64,000 nucleotides of DNA from Symploca sp. SIO1C2 (GCA_010672925.1 JAAHFP010000031.1:1-64000); one strand, 5' to 3'. Counted from the first letter of the stretch, positions 35,263 to 44,325 are shown. Notes: generated by a model not told the origin, from the sequence alone. Translations and numbers: made by a program.

Positions 35263-36753
35263 ATGAGCTTCCAAAACATATCGAAATTTCTAACAATGGC
35301 TTTGAGCATGGGAATCTGCTTATTTCCTCGTCAAACCCTAGCTCAAACTCTTAACTTTACTTTGGCTAATTTTAATGAGTCTTCTTTAACTAAATTCTAC
35401 GCCGTTCCCCTAGGGTCAGATAAATGGGGTGATAACCAACTTTCAGAGGAATTAAAAGTTGATGAAGAAATTCCCATATCCCTACCATCCCTTAATCCCT
35501 CCGATGCTAGTGCCCAAATCTGCACGTACAATATAAGAGGTGTGTTTAGCGATAAACAAGAATTCCTCGACTATAGCGTTGACCTTTGTAAAACCTCTGA
35601 AGAGGGATACTATGTCTTTTTCAACCAAACCACACCACAAATTAAGATTCTCAATAATTCTCCTCGCAAGATTGAACAAGTAGAAGTTGATTATTTGGGA
35701 TTTTGCCCAGAAGAAACTGGATTAAAACCGGCGGATTCAGCAAACGGTATTCGTTGGGGAGCATTTAAGATGCTCCATCGTTGTAATGATACAAATTTGG
35801 GTTTAGGCTTGCAGAACTTTGGATACTTAGGTAACGGTTACGGCTTTATGGAAATTAATGATAACCAAGGAGCTCAATCAGTACAATTTGCCAGAAATCC
35901 TGCTGCTGCCGAAGACTCTGACTGTATTCGTTGGGGGGGAGATATCAACATTCACAGAGGTTTTTTTCCACTAAGTAACCCAAAGCCTTCTAATCTTAAT
36001 TTTATCGGTAATGTGAGTCGTTTTCAGGAAGAAGATTGGTACGAAGGGTCAGAGATTAGGGGAAAACGATTTGTGTACTTCGGTGTGCGAGAGGCAGAAT
36101 GTCCTTCCGGCCACATGGTATTTCGACAAGAAACTTCAGAAAATAAGTATCAATATGGAGTCATCGAACCTATTGCTATTGATGATACCCGCATGACATT
36201 CCGTTGGTGGATGGCTGAACCAAACGTCACGGATTTCTCCGGAATACCAGCAAATTTTAACTACTCCTATGTTATCTCAGTCTCATCTATATCTCCTTTG
36301 AGCTTCAACTTCTTGTTTACCAATGCTGGTGATTGTAACTGCGCCTGTGAGGGAGTTGAAGCGAAAGTTAGAGCATGGTTTGAGGGTAGTCCTGAGTTTT
36401 ACGAAAAAACGGTAAATTTTTGCAAACAAGATGAGATTATCTTTGGTATACCAGGCTTGTCTCGTACTTTAAGACTGAGTAATAATACAAGTCTCCCCAT
36501 CGTTGGGTTTTATGCAGTACCCCTAGGTAAAGATGATTGGGGTCTTAACCTTCTCGATAAGCAGATCGATAAATTTTCCAATGACTCTTTGACAATTGAT
36601 AACAGCCTTGGCTGTAAGTATAACTTGAGAGCTGTTTACCTCCAAGGCTCTTCAACCGCATCCGCAGTTACTGTTGAGAAGCGCGATGTTGATATCTGTA
36701 GTTCAGATTTTGTCGGTATCTCGGAATCTGATGCTGTTGTGACTTTTGACTAA
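35263..36753 (+). CDS. Secreted protein with two copies of a FYAVPLG/WG domain
   Basis: 496 residues with a signal peptide (about 1-27, FLTMALSMGICLFPRQTLAQ). Two similar about 80-residue units, at 30-108 and about 405-490, share: LxNxxxxxIxxFYAVPLGxDxWGxNxL, then a Cys-bearing CxYNxRxVY/F and xVDxC. Each has a likely Cys pair. The middle (110-400) is unlike them, with many Trp/Gly and Cys residues (DCIRWGGDINIHRGFF, DCNCACEG). The repeated unit resembles small exported domains of unknown role in bacteria. It may be a surface or extracellular-matrix protein. Function unknown. Confidence 0.7.
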   Translation: MSFQNISKFLTMALSMGICLFPRQTLAQTLNFTLANFNESSLTKFYAVPLGSDKWGDNQLSEELKVDEEIPISLPSLNPSDASAQICTYNIRGVFSDKQEFLDYSVDLCKTSEEGYYVFFNQTTPQIKILNNSPRKIEQVEVDYLGFCPEETGLKPADSANGIRWGAFKMLHRCNDTNLGLGLQNFGYLGNGYGFMEINDNQGAQSVQFARNPAAAEDSDCIRWGGDINIHRGFFPLSNPKPSNLNFIGNVSRFQEEDWYEGSEIRGKRFVYFGVREAECPSGHMVFRQETSENKYQYGVIEPIAIDDTRMTFRWWMAEPNVTDFSGIPANFNYSYVISVSSISPLSFNFLFTNAGDCNCACEGVEAKVRAWFEGSPEFYEKTVNFCKQDEIIFGIPGLSRTLRLSNNTSLPIVGFYAVPLGKDDWGLNLLDKQIDKFSNDSLTIDNSLGCKYNLRAVYLQGSSTASAVTVEKRDVDICSSDFVGISESDAVVTFD

Positions 36754-36813
36754 GCAGATGCCAAATTTGTGCTTAAAATAAGATCAGTGCTGATTTACTG
36801 AGAAGTAAAGGGA

Positions 36814-36957
36814 ATGGGAAAGCCAATTTATCGGACAACTATTACTATTGTGTTATTGACTTTAGTTGGTTTAACTGTACTCGCTTTATTTCCAAGGCAA
36901 GCAGAAGCAGTTAGATGTCAAGAAATTGATTCAACCGGCAAAAAAAGTTGTTCGTAG
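36814..36957 (+). CDS. Tiny exported peptide precursor (47 residues)
   Basis: MGKPIYRTTITIVLLTLVGL is a signal peptide; a cleavage site after AEA (about residue 32) leaves a 15-residue mature peptide VRCQEIDSTGKKSCS with two cysteines. AAAGGG before the ATG can serve as ribosome-binding site. It follows the secreted protein gene by 60 bp on the same strand and could be co-transcribed. No family recognised. Confidence 0.45.
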   Translation: MGKPIYRTTITIVLLTLVGLTVLALFPRQAEAVRCQEIDSTGKKSCS

Positions 36958-37004
36958 TACTGAAATCTTGACTCCATTAAGGAGGTTATTGCAGAGACTT
37001 AGTG

Positions 37005-37032
37005 AAAAAAAAAGACTCGGTTTTTCCGAGTC
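37005..37032 (-). terminator. Rho-independent terminator for the minus-strand GT10 gene
   Basis: GACTCGG-TTTTT-CCGAGTC (37014-37032) is a perfect 7-bp stem; on the minus strand it is followed by nine U residues. It lies about 225 bp past the GT10 stop, between that gene and the convergent plus-strand genes. Confidence 0.85.
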
Positions 37033-37258
37033 AAAATAGTCAATTGCTGTAATCTCAGCTTTACCAACTTTTGTTCAAAGTTCCGACCTTTAAATTTTGG
37101 GTCTTCCGTAGTTAGTGTGCTAAATTGTTAGTCTGATTGGCACGAATATTGGACAGCAAGAGCTTTACGCATTTATACCCAGATTTCAAGTAATTTTGAG
37201 GAGTTTAAAAGCTACAGTCCTTGTGTAGTAATCTTTATGACCCATGTAAACTGATAGT

Positions 37259-38269
37259 TTAGCACACCAAGTACGGAAGGCCCAGATTTTTTTCGACAAA
37301 CTTGGATAGCCAATTGAGTAAGTTTAACTCATGTAAAATAATTTGCCGTGCTTCAGCGATCGCATCTTTAGCTTCATGCCAAGCATCAGGGTTGGCTGTA
37401 ACTTCTTTTAGATAAGCGATACCTTTTTCATCCCTACTTGGCAACCTCAAAAAACTTCCTGGAGGTAGTAGTTTATCGGCAGCAGGACCACCATAATAAA
37501 TAGGTAAGCACCAAGCTAGTAAAGCATCCCATAACTTTTCGCTCACATACCACTCGTTCTCAGCGTAATTTTCAATTGCCAAGTTGTAGTAATAAGGAGC
37601 CATAACGTTCCACTTATTACCTACCTTACCGTATCCACCAGCCCAATCTGGTAGATCCCGTCCATAAAGGTCAAACTCCAGCTCACTCTCTGTTAACAGC
37701 TGCAAAAAGTCTAAACGCTGACGATGATTCTCTGTACGAGAAATACCGGAAGTAACCCAGCAGCAGGAGTGATTCTTTTCCGGTACTCCCATTTCATTCA
37801 AATCTCGAAAGGAATTATTGATGTACCAAATAGCAGGCATGTAGTCAGGATTAGGAGCAAACTCATCAGGACCGGAAACATATCCACAGTACTTTTGAGC
37901 TTGTTGATATTCTTTAATCCTTTTCTGTTGCAGTTTCTGGAAAGGAGGCTCTCTAACTAAAGAAATGATTCTTTCTTTCGGTACTCCTCGCAATCTGGTT
38001 TGCATATTTGGTTGGCTGGGTTGTGGTTGTTGACGCAACCGACTTAATAAACCTCCAAATCGGCTTTGTTCAGGATTTGAGTTCGGAAAATCGTTAAAGT
38101 TATACAGTAGTAAAAAATCTGGCTTAGGAGCAGATGCCATCATTTGTATATTCCCCCAAACTCCCCAAGGGTGTGGGGTTTGCATCCATAGCCAATCAAC
38201 AGAACTTGGTTTCAGTCCTTGATAACTACTAATCATCCCTACAATTTTTTGTTGTTTATTGTTAGTCAT
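37259..38269 (-). CDS. Glycosyltransferase family 10 (fucosyltransferase-like)
   Basis: 336 residues. The donor-binding C-terminal part is clear: NLAIENYAENEWYVSEKLWDALLAWCLPIYYGGPAADKLLPPGSF, the alpha-1,3-fucosyltransferase motif with ExxYxxEK and PVYYG-type ends. The N-terminal part (WMQTPHPWGVWGN, FPNSNPEQSR) is acceptor-side. It probably transfers fucose or a related deoxy sugar to a surface glycan. The N-terminus starts MTNNKQQKIVGMIS, encoded partly by a (GACAAATAACAAAG) repeat region, so an inner Met is possible. Confidence 0.85.
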   Translation of the reverse strand: MTNNKQQKIVGMISSYQGLKPSSVDWLWMQTPHPWGVWGNIQMMASAPKPDFLLLYNFNDFPNSNPEQSRFGGLLSRLRQQPQPSQPNMQTRLRGVPKERIISLVREPPFQKLQQKRIKEYQQAQKYCGYVSGPDEFAPNPDYMPAIWYINNSFRDLNEMGVPEKNHSCCWVTSGISRTENHRQRLDFLQLLTESELEFDLYGRDLPDWAGGYGKVGNKWNVMAPYYYNLAIENYAENEWYVSEKLWDALLAWCLPIYYGGPAADKLLPPGSFLRLPSRDEKGIAYLKEVTANPDAWHEAKDAIAEARQIILHELNLLNWLSKFVEKNLGLPYLVC

Positions 38270-38316
38270 TTGTCCTTTGTTATTTGTCCTTTGTTATTTG
38301 TCCTTTGTTATTTTTC
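38269..38316. repeat. TTTGTTATTTGTCC tandem repeat
   Basis: Three copies of a 14-15-bp unit just upstream of the GT10 start. Confidence 0.85.
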
Positions 38317-38410
38317 ATTTTACTATCGAGAAACTATAAATGACAACAGGAATGCTAAATTTATTGATATGGCTAGCTTATTTTTTAGAGATATCATTAC
38401 TTATTACTTA

Positions 38411-39610
38411 TTACTTATTACTTATTTTCGGTCGCTTAGAATCTTCTACATAGCTGATAATTTTGCGAATTCTATTTTCCCAGGAAAACTGGCTCACGAA
38501 GTCAAGATTGTCCTTATACCCTTCTATTTTTCTGGGATGGGTTGCCAAAACTTGTTGCAGAGATTGAGCTAACTGAGTCGGGTTATCTGGTTCGCACCAA
38601 CCAGCGATCGCACTGCTAGATTTAAACTCCATTAAAGAGGGAATTTCAGTTGCCACAATAGGTGTACCAGATGCTAGATAATCGAAAAGTTTTAGGGGAG
38701 ATGTTGTCGCAGCAGCATTCCCAGAGCAGTGCGGATGAACTAAAATATCAGCCGCTTGCAGTAAAGTAGCCAACTGATTTTGAGGCATATGGCCTAAAAA
38801 TGTTACGTTTGGAGTCTGTTTTTCTTGAGCTAGCTGCTGATAATGTTGTACTTCATCTGGATTACCACCAGCCAAGGCAAACTGAACCTGGGGCATTTCC
38901 TTGGCTACCTCAATCAGTAAATTAATACCTTTAAACTTGCGTAGTGCTCCGGCGTAAACAATTAATTTCTGTTGTTGATTAACTAGTAGTTTTTCTCGCC
39001 ATATTTTAGCTACTTCAGGATGCCTAGCCAAAAATATTTGATTGAAGCCGTTATGAAGCTTGATAACTTTTTCTGGAGGCATACCATTTTCAATCATACT
39101 TTCTCGAACCGGCTCAGCAACTGTTACCGCAATTTGTAAGAGAGGGTTATGGGCAACTTCTGGTTCGAATAGTTTTTGCTCCTGGTGATGATGCTCATAA
39201 ATAGCTGGAACTCCATGCTTAATCGCTGTTTTGACAAAGTTCCAATCTCTGGTGTGGACAATTTTAGTATAAGGAAGAATATGAATAGGACAATAATACT
39301 TACATACTATAGTACTGGAGTTAGTCCATTTACTCTTGATCTGAGTAAGAGGCGATGGCATTGGTAGGGGAGCAACTTTTAGCTTTTCCTGTAGATTGTA
39401 CAAATTACTCAGTTTGGCTTCTGGCTTTCTGGGATGAAACGGATGAATCAAACCAATAGGATTTAAACTGCGCCATCCTTGCTCTAAAAAGCATAAAATT
39501 GCGGAGTAACCAAGATTGGCAGCAGCATTAGCTGAGTTACTCACTTGAACCAAATGAGCTTGTGGTTGAGTTAAGGAATGTCTAGTAAAAAATAGATAGT
39601 GTTTAGTCAT
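38411..39610 (-). CDS. Glycosyltransferase family 4
   Basis: 399 residues with GT-B fold: N-terminal acceptor domain (SNAANAAANLGYSAILCFLEQ), C-terminal donor domain with KLIVYAGALRKFKGINLLIEVAK, VTFLGHMPQNQLATLLQAADILVHP, and the GT4 motif KLFDYLASGTPIVATEIPSL (EX7E region degenerate on the first Glu). It likely acts in exopolysaccharide or glycolipid assembly together with the neighbouring GT10. The last residues (KRPKISNK) and the stop are encoded by the TAATAAG heptamer array. Confidence 0.88.
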   Translation of the reverse strand: MTKHYLFFTRHSLTQPQAHLVQVSNSANAAANLGYSAILCFLEQGWRSLNPIGLIHPFHPRKPEAKLSNLYNLQEKLKVAPLPMPSPLTQIKSKWTNSSTIVCKYYCPIHILPYTKIVHTRDWNFVKTAIKHGVPAIYEHHHQEQKLFEPEVAHNPLLQIAVTVAEPVRESMIENGMPPEKVIKLHNGFNQIFLARHPEVAKIWREKLLVNQQQKLIVYAGALRKFKGINLLIEVAKEMPQVQFALAGGNPDEVQHYQQLAQEKQTPNVTFLGHMPQNQLATLLQAADILVHPHCSGNAAATTSPLKLFDYLASGTPIVATEIPSLMEFKSSSAIAGWCEPDNPTQLAQSLQQVLATHPRKIEGYKDNLDFVSQFSWENRIRKIISYVEDSKRPKISNK

Positions 39611-39750
39611 ATGGGTAAATGCTATAGAGTTTCTTATTGGAATGAGGTACTAAATTTTTATTTTTTCTCCTTTTAAGGAGAGGATTTAAACCTAATTGAT
39701 TAATTATCAATGATCAATTATTAATTATCCATTGTTAACAAATTAGCTGC

Positions 39751-40272
39751 TCAGTACTTACAAAACAAAGCAAACTGACGCTCAATTTCTTGCCAATCTA
39801 GCTCCCCTTGAGTTATGCCAATTTTGACGAGGGCAATAAATCCCTCCGTAGCCTGGGGAGGTACTTCTTGTAAAGTGCAGTACATATTTTCAATTACCGA
39901 CGCTGGTACTTGGCGCTGGCGTTGTTGGTTCCACTGTAAGCAGGTTTCTAGGGGAGTTGTTATCTGCCATCCTAGCCAGGAGATGTTTTTATCTGCTAGC
40001 AAATTGAGCATTGAGCAGCGCCATTCTCTTTTAGCATTGGTGGCGTCGTAAATCACCTTTCGTCCTGCACAAAAAGCTGCTTCCATTTGAAACAGAACTT
40101 CTTTTTCTACCAAAGACCATTCTCCTTGGATGAGCGCATCACCAAAGAGAAGAGCACGAATGGCATCAGTGGCAACAATCACAGCAGTAGGGTCTAGTTG
40201 GGCGAGTTTAGCCGCTAGGGTGGATTTGCCGGAACCAGGGGAACCAATCAGAAAGTGATTTATCTGAGTCAT
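39751..40272 (-). CDS. P-loop kinase (zeta-toxin/polynucleotide-kinase-like)
   Basis: 173 residues with Walker A GSPGSGKST near residue 9, DAIRALLFGD (substrate-lid Arg), and IYDATNAKREWR, the DxTN motif of PNK-type and zeta-like kinases. Its substrate (nucleic-acid 5' end, tRNA part or sugar) cannot be told from sequence. It follows the TetR-type gene with 13 bp between and is likely in the same minus-strand operon. Confidence 0.8.
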   Translation of the reverse strand: MTQINHFLIGSPGSGKSTLAAKLAQLDPTAVIVATDAIRALLFGDALIQGEWSLVEKEVLFQMEAAFCAGRKVIYDATNAKREWRCSMLNLLADKNISWLGWQITTPLETCLQWNQQRQRQVPASVIENMYCTLQEVPPQATEGFIALVKIGITQGELDWQEIERQFALFCKY

Positions 40273-40285
40273 TATATAAGTCTAT

Positions 40286-41521
40286 TCAAAATTTTTGGTC
40301 AAGACGGAGAGCTCGCTCTAAGGCTGCTTTTTCCCTAGCTCTACGAGCATAGGGTTGTAATTGAGTAGTATCCCAACCACTCAAGATACTTAAATCTTCC
40401 AAGTCAATTCCCTTCATTAACATTTCCACACACCAGGTTTGTCGTGCTTGCTCAATAAATAGTGGTTGCTTTTCGGAGATTAGCAACCCAGAAGTAAATT
40501 CCTGCCATGCAGCACGTAACTCTACCTCTGACATCGGTTGCTCGGTATCATTGATAAATACAGCCGATTGGCGATCTTTTCGGTTTTTGAGCCATTGACT
40601 TAGGGGATTGCGAGTATAGGAGCCATAGCGCTTTCCCATAATCCACTGATTTACAGGTACTTGTCGCACAACACCTTGGGTGACTTGCAGTAGATGTTGC
40701 TGGGAATTACTAATTTGATGCGATCGCTCTAAAGCAACAATTTCTTGGGTAGATAAACCAGCCGCAAACAAGACATAAGCAAGGGCATAGTCTCGTAAAC
40801 CTTGTTGTTTTGCTTGTTCTAGAACTGAGTGTACCAAAAAAGCTGGTAAATCCGCTACTTTTTGCTCACTAGGGTGAGAGGTAGATTTTTGCTCCTTAGG
40901 AGTTTTATCTGTTAATTCTTTCTGAACAACAGCTCCGTGCAAGCATAATTTTACTAAACTATTCAGGAAGTCTTGACGGTCATCCCACAGTTGGTGGCAC
41001 TCACTAGTGACTTCAATCACTAAATAGCCAAATAACATGCCATTAAGCAAGCTAGCTAATTTTTCTGGGGGTAAGCAGGGGTCTAACTGCTCACGTTCAA
41101 TTACAGTTGCTAGATATCGAGCTACATCGCGATTGGCGATAGTTACACCTCGTCCCAAGGCTCGACGATTTTCTATAGTGTAACGTCCTGCTTCCCCAAC
41201 CACAGAACGCAGTAAGCCAGGAATATTTTCTAAAGCCTGGATGCGATCATTGGCATATTGTTTGAGAGCTTCAGTCAAATTTTTGGTCTGCTTTAGTTGC
41301 TCTGTTAAGGATTCACCGAGATGAGTAAACACAGCAGAGTCTTCTATTACTGCCAAGAGTAATCCCTGCTTGTTTCCAAACTGTCGGAACAGGGTAACCT
41401 CATTGACTTGCGCCAATTCAGCAATCTGCCGAGTGGTTGTCTCGGTTACTCCTTGAGAAGTAAACAACTCCAGTGCAGCGTTAATCAAGCGTGCTCTGCT
41501 TGAAGGACGTGTTCGAGACAT
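40286..41521 (-). CDS. TetR regulator fused to a tyrosine-recombinase-like domain
   Basis: 411 residues. Residues 1-60 are a TetR helix-turn-helix (ARLINAALELFTSQGVTETTTRQIAELAQVNEVTLFRQF), 65-200 the ligand domain. Residues 240-411 follow a phage-integrase catalytic fold: GLRDYALAYVLFAAGLSTQEIVALE, GKRYGSYTRNPLSQWL, ARQTWCVEMLMKGIDLEDLSILSGW, YARRAREKAA. Of the R-H-R-H-Y set, Arg I is Ser (S257) and the LGH histidine is Trp (W383), while R360 and Y391 may remain, so recombinase activity is unlikely and the domain is probably used for DNA binding or dimerisation. It is divergent from a desaturase gene, with two GCAAGTnnnACTTGC sites between. Confidence 0.82.
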   Translation of the reverse strand: MSRTRPSSRARLINAALELFTSQGVTETTTRQIAELAQVNEVTLFRQFGNKQGLLLAVIEDSAVFTHLGESLTEQLKQTKNLTEALKQYANDRIQALENIPGLLRSVVGEAGRYTIENRRALGRGVTIANRDVARYLATVIEREQLDPCLPPEKLASLLNGMLFGYLVIEVTSECHQLWDDRQDFLNSLVKLCLHGAVVQKELTDKTPKEQKSTSHPSEQKVADLPAFLVHSVLEQAKQQGLRDYALAYVLFAAGLSTQEIVALERSHQISNSQQHLLQVTQGVVRQVPVNQWIMGKRYGSYTRNPLSQWLKNRKDRQSAVFINDTEQPMSEVELRAAWQEFTSGLLISEKQPLFIEQARQTWCVEMLMKGIDLEDLSILSGWDTTQLQPYARRAREKAALERALRLDQKF

Positions 41522-41532
41522 AGGAGAAAAAG

Positions 41533-41549
41533 TGCAAGTGTAACTTGCA
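41533..41549. promoter_or_regulatory. Predicted TetR operator, site A
   Basis: TGCAAGTGTAACTTGCA: 7-bp arms around GTA. It lies 12 bp upstream of the regulator start. Confidence 0.8.
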
Positions 41550-41585
41550 TATTTGCATTTACATTGTTAAGCTGTGGAAACACAC

Positions 41586-41600
41586 GCAAGTAATACTTGC
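41586..41600. promoter_or_regulatory. Predicted TetR operator, site B
   Basis: GCAAGTAATACTTGC has the same GCAAGT/ACTTGC arms and 3-bp spacer as site A, with centres 52 bp apart. It lies 48 bp before the desaturase ATG, so the regulator probably controls both itself and the desaturase. Confidence 0.8.
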
Positions 41601-41648
41601 ATTTCAACTTCCACTATAGCGATCCTTTCTACTCGATAAGGCAAATTT

Positions 41649-42506
41649 ATGACCAACAATTCACTCTCGGTTGCCCCGGAAAGCAGATCTGCTCCGACTT
41701 TAAACTGGGTCAGTGTAGGTTTTTTCGCTACTATTCATGCTGTGGCAATGCTCGCTCCTTGGTTTTTCTCCTGGTCTGCTTTGGGAGTGACCATATTCCT
41801 TCACTGGTTTTTCGGCAGCATTGGCATTTGTTTAGCATATCATCGGTTGTTAACCCATCGTAGTTTTAAAGTACCTCAGTGGTTAGAATATATTCTCGCT
41901 ACTATAGGATGCTGCGCCCTTCAAGGCTCACCTATTTTTTGGGTAGCCAACCATCGTCTTCACCATGCTTTCCCAGGAGATGAGGAAAAAGATCCTTACT
42001 CAGCAAAGCAGGGTTTTTGGTGGAGTCACATGCTTTGGCTGTTTTATCAAAAAAGTCAATTTTTTGACCACGAATCTTATAAAAAATCTGCACCTGACTT
42101 AGCACGAGATCCATATTATTGCTGGCTTGACCGCTATTTTCTCTTACTACAGATTCCTGTTGCCTTGTTGCTGTATTTTCTGGGAGGATGGCCTTTTGTT
42201 ATCTGGGGGGTGTTTTTCAGGGCAGTGGTACTCTGGCACAGTACCTGGTTGATTAATTCCGCAAGTCATCTACAAGGCTATCAAACTTTTGCTCTAGATG
42301 ATGGCTCTCGCAATCTCTGGTGGGCAGCAATCTTAACTTATGGAGAAGGTTGGCACAACAATCACCATGCTCATCCCAATGTAGCACCAGCAGGGCGAAA
42401 GTGGTGGGAAATTGATGTCACCTGGTGGGCAATTCGATTTCTCCAAGTTGTTGGTTTAGCCAAGAAAGTCATCATGCCTCCTCAGGAGCAACCCCAAAAC
42501 GGTTGA
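41649..42506 (+). CDS. desC: Acyl-lipid/acyl-CoA desaturase (DesC-like, Delta9)
   Basis: 285 residues. Three His boxes are complete: HRLLTH (about 65), HRLHH (about 102) and HNNHH (about 238), with four TM helices between. These bind the di-iron centre that inserts the first double bond in fatty acids, membrane-bound and ferredoxin-dependent in cyanobacteria. Length and GSPIFWVANHRLHHAF fit DesC. Divergent from the TetR-recombinase regulator and likely repressed by it; a role in membrane-fluidity control follows. Delta9 position is inferred from the family. Confidence 0.9.
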   Translation: MTNNSLSVAPESRSAPTLNWVSVGFFATIHAVAMLAPWFFSWSALGVTIFLHWFFGSIGICLAYHRLLTHRSFKVPQWLEYILATIGCCALQGSPIFWVANHRLHHAFPGDEEKDPYSAKQGFWWSHMLWLFYQKSQFFDHESYKKSAPDLARDPYYCWLDRYFLLLQIPVALLLYFLGGWPFVIWGVFFRAVVLWHSTWLINSASHLQGYQTFALDDGSRNLWWAAILTYGEGWHNNHHAHPNVAPAGRKWWEIDVTWWAIRFLQVVGLAKKVIMPPQEQPQNG

Positions 42507-42863
42507 GCGAGGGAAGCTGAGGGAGCTGGGGGAGCTGAGGGAGCTAGTCTTGTCAAAACATTGGAATGATTTATTTCTTGGAGTTCCCCTCAATTAAGCT
42601 TTCATATTTACCAAGGAAGCGGAGAACAGCTATTTACCAGTTGTTTCCCGTTTTTTCTTGTTTATACCAAATCCGGATAATTGCCTATATAAATGGTTCT
42701 TCAAGCAAAATCTTTCTCCTCCAGCTTCCCCAGCTCCCCCAGCTCCTCAGCTCCCTCAGCTCCTCAGCTCCCTCAGTTCCTCAGCTCCCTCAGCCTCCCC
42801 AGCTCCCCTAGATCATTTAACGGATGTCACCCCCTGAATTTTCAAGTTGTCATATCATGGGGG
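42507..42863. repeat. Two 9-mer arrays in opposite orientation
   Basis: GAAGCTGAGGGAGCTGGGG (42507-42546) and the inverse CCAGCTTCCCCAGCTCCC array (42716-42813, about ten units) lie about 170 bp apart and could form a long stem. The sequence between has no gene. Confidence 0.85.
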
Positions 42864-43037
42864 ATGCGAGTGAAGGATGATACCTTTAAAATTAATCTGG
42901 AGGCTAACTCAGGTAAGTCCTTAGTACCATCAGGCTCTAAGGCAGTCCCAATGAAAAAATTTTTTCATCATCAGGTTATCAAAGTAGGATCTGTCCTGTT
43001 GCCTACAGAATTTAGAGTTAGTTTATTTATTAAGTAA
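42864..43037 (+). CDS. Candidate small protein (57 residues)
   Basis: ATG after CATGGGGG, reading MRVKDDTFKINLEANSGKS and ending EFRVSLFIK. It ends 37 bp before the kinase gene on the same strand and has no low-complexity. No family recognised; it could be a chance frame. Confidence 0.3.
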   Translation: MRVKDDTFKINLEANSGKSLVPSGSKAVPMKKFFHHQVIKVGSVLLPTEFRVSLFIK

Positions 43038-43074
43038 GATCAATGAATCAAAGGTTCTACGGAAGGGAGAATAG

Positions 43075-44325
43075 ATGACTATGACAATTCTCTTTGTGGA
43101 TGATGAGCTACCATTACAAAGAGTGATCAATCTAAAATTCAAAAAAAAGATTAGAGCCAAGGAATGGGAATTTGTTTTTGCTCAAAATGGTGTGGAAGCA
43201 CTCGCAAAAATCAAAGAATATCCTCAGATCTCAATGGTGATCACTGATATTAATATGCCAGAGATGGATGGTCTTACGCTATTGGGAGAACTTCCTAGTA
43301 TTGACTCCAACTTGAAAGCAATTGTGCTCTCCGCCTACAGCGATATGAGAAATATCAGAACGGCGATGAATCTGGGAGCCTTTGATTTTGTTACCAAGCC
43401 CATAGATTTTCAAGATTTAGAAGTTACCATCAATAGAACCCTCGAGTATGTAGAACAAATTCAGGACAACCAGAAAAAGTTACACCATGCTCAGGCTCAA
43501 TTAATTAGTAGTGAAAAAATGGCGACTCTTGGTCAGTTGGTGGCGGGAGTAGCCCACGAAATCAATAATCCCCTTACCTTTATTGTTGGTAATCTTGACC
43601 TAGCAGAAGAGTACGTCACAGATTTGATTCATCACTTGCAACTCTACCAAAAGCAATTTGAGCATCCCGGAGCGGCAATTAAGGAAAATGAAGGGGCTAT
43701 CGACCTCAATTTCCTGCTCGAAGACTTGCCTCAAATTATGATTATCATGAGGGAAGGCACTGAGCTCATATCTCAAATTAGTACTTCGCTGCGGGTTTTA
43801 GCTCGTTCAGATACGCAAGTTCGAGTCGCTTTCAATATTCATGAAGGGATTGATAGCAGTTTGATGATTTTGAAGCATCGGTTAAAAGCTAATGAACAGC
43901 ACCCTGACATTGAAGTAATTAAAGAATATGGGGAGCTGCCTTTAGTAAAGTGCTATCCTGGACAACTTAACCAAGTATTTATGAATCTGATTGCCAATGC
44001 TATTGATGCTTTGGAAGAGTCCAACAAAGGTTATTCTTTTGCTGAAATTAAAACCAATCCTAATAAAATTACCATTCACACAGAGGTTTTAGAGAATAAT
44101 ACTGGGGTTGTCATTCGGATTAAGGACAATGGGATAGGAATGTCAGCTGAGTTACAACAGCAAGTGTTTCAACCATTCTTCACGACGAAAGCAGTGGGTA
44201 AAGGTACAGGATTAGGCTTGTCTATTACTCGTCAGCTAGTAGAAGAAAAACACGGTGGAAAGCTCAGATGTATTTCTTCCCCAGGCATGGGGACAGAGTT
44301 TGTGGTGGAAATTCCTATCAATTGA
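43075..44325 (+). CDS. Response regulator-histidine kinase hybrid
   Basis: 416 residues: receiver domain (1-125, phospho-acceptor D58 in VITDINMPEMDG, K108 in TKPID), coiled linker (126-150), HisKA with H161 (GVAHEINNPLTF), and HATPase_c (N box NLIANAIDAL, G1 IRIKDNGIGM, G2 GTGLGLSI). No TM segment, so it is cytosolic and is driven through its own receiver by another kinase. Output partner unknown. The ATG follows AAGGGAGAATAG. Confidence 0.93.
   Translation: MTMTILFVDDELPLQRVINLKFKKKIRAKEWEFVFAQNGVEALAKIKEYPQISMVITDINMPEMDGLTLLGELPSIDSNLKAIVLSAYSDMRNIRTAMNLGAFDFVTKPIDFQDLEVTINRTLEYVEQIQDNQKKLHHAQAQLISSEKMATLGQLVAGVAHEINNPLTFIVGNLDLAEEYVTDLIHHLQLYQKQFEHPGAAIKENEGAIDLNFLLEDLPQIMIIMREGTELISQISTSLRVLARSDTQVRVAFNIHEGIDSSLMILKHRLKANEQHPDIEVIKEYGELPLVKCYPGQLNQVFMNLIANAIDALEESNKGYSFAEIKTNPNKITIHTEVLENNTGVVIRIKDNGIGMSAELQQQVFQPFFTTKAVGKGTGLGLSITRQLVEEKHGGKLRCISSPGMGTEFVVEIPIN

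Noticed and set aside
42566-42811. Open frames across the inverted 9-mer array
   Set aside because: Low-complexity frames produced by repeat units whose length is a multiple of three.
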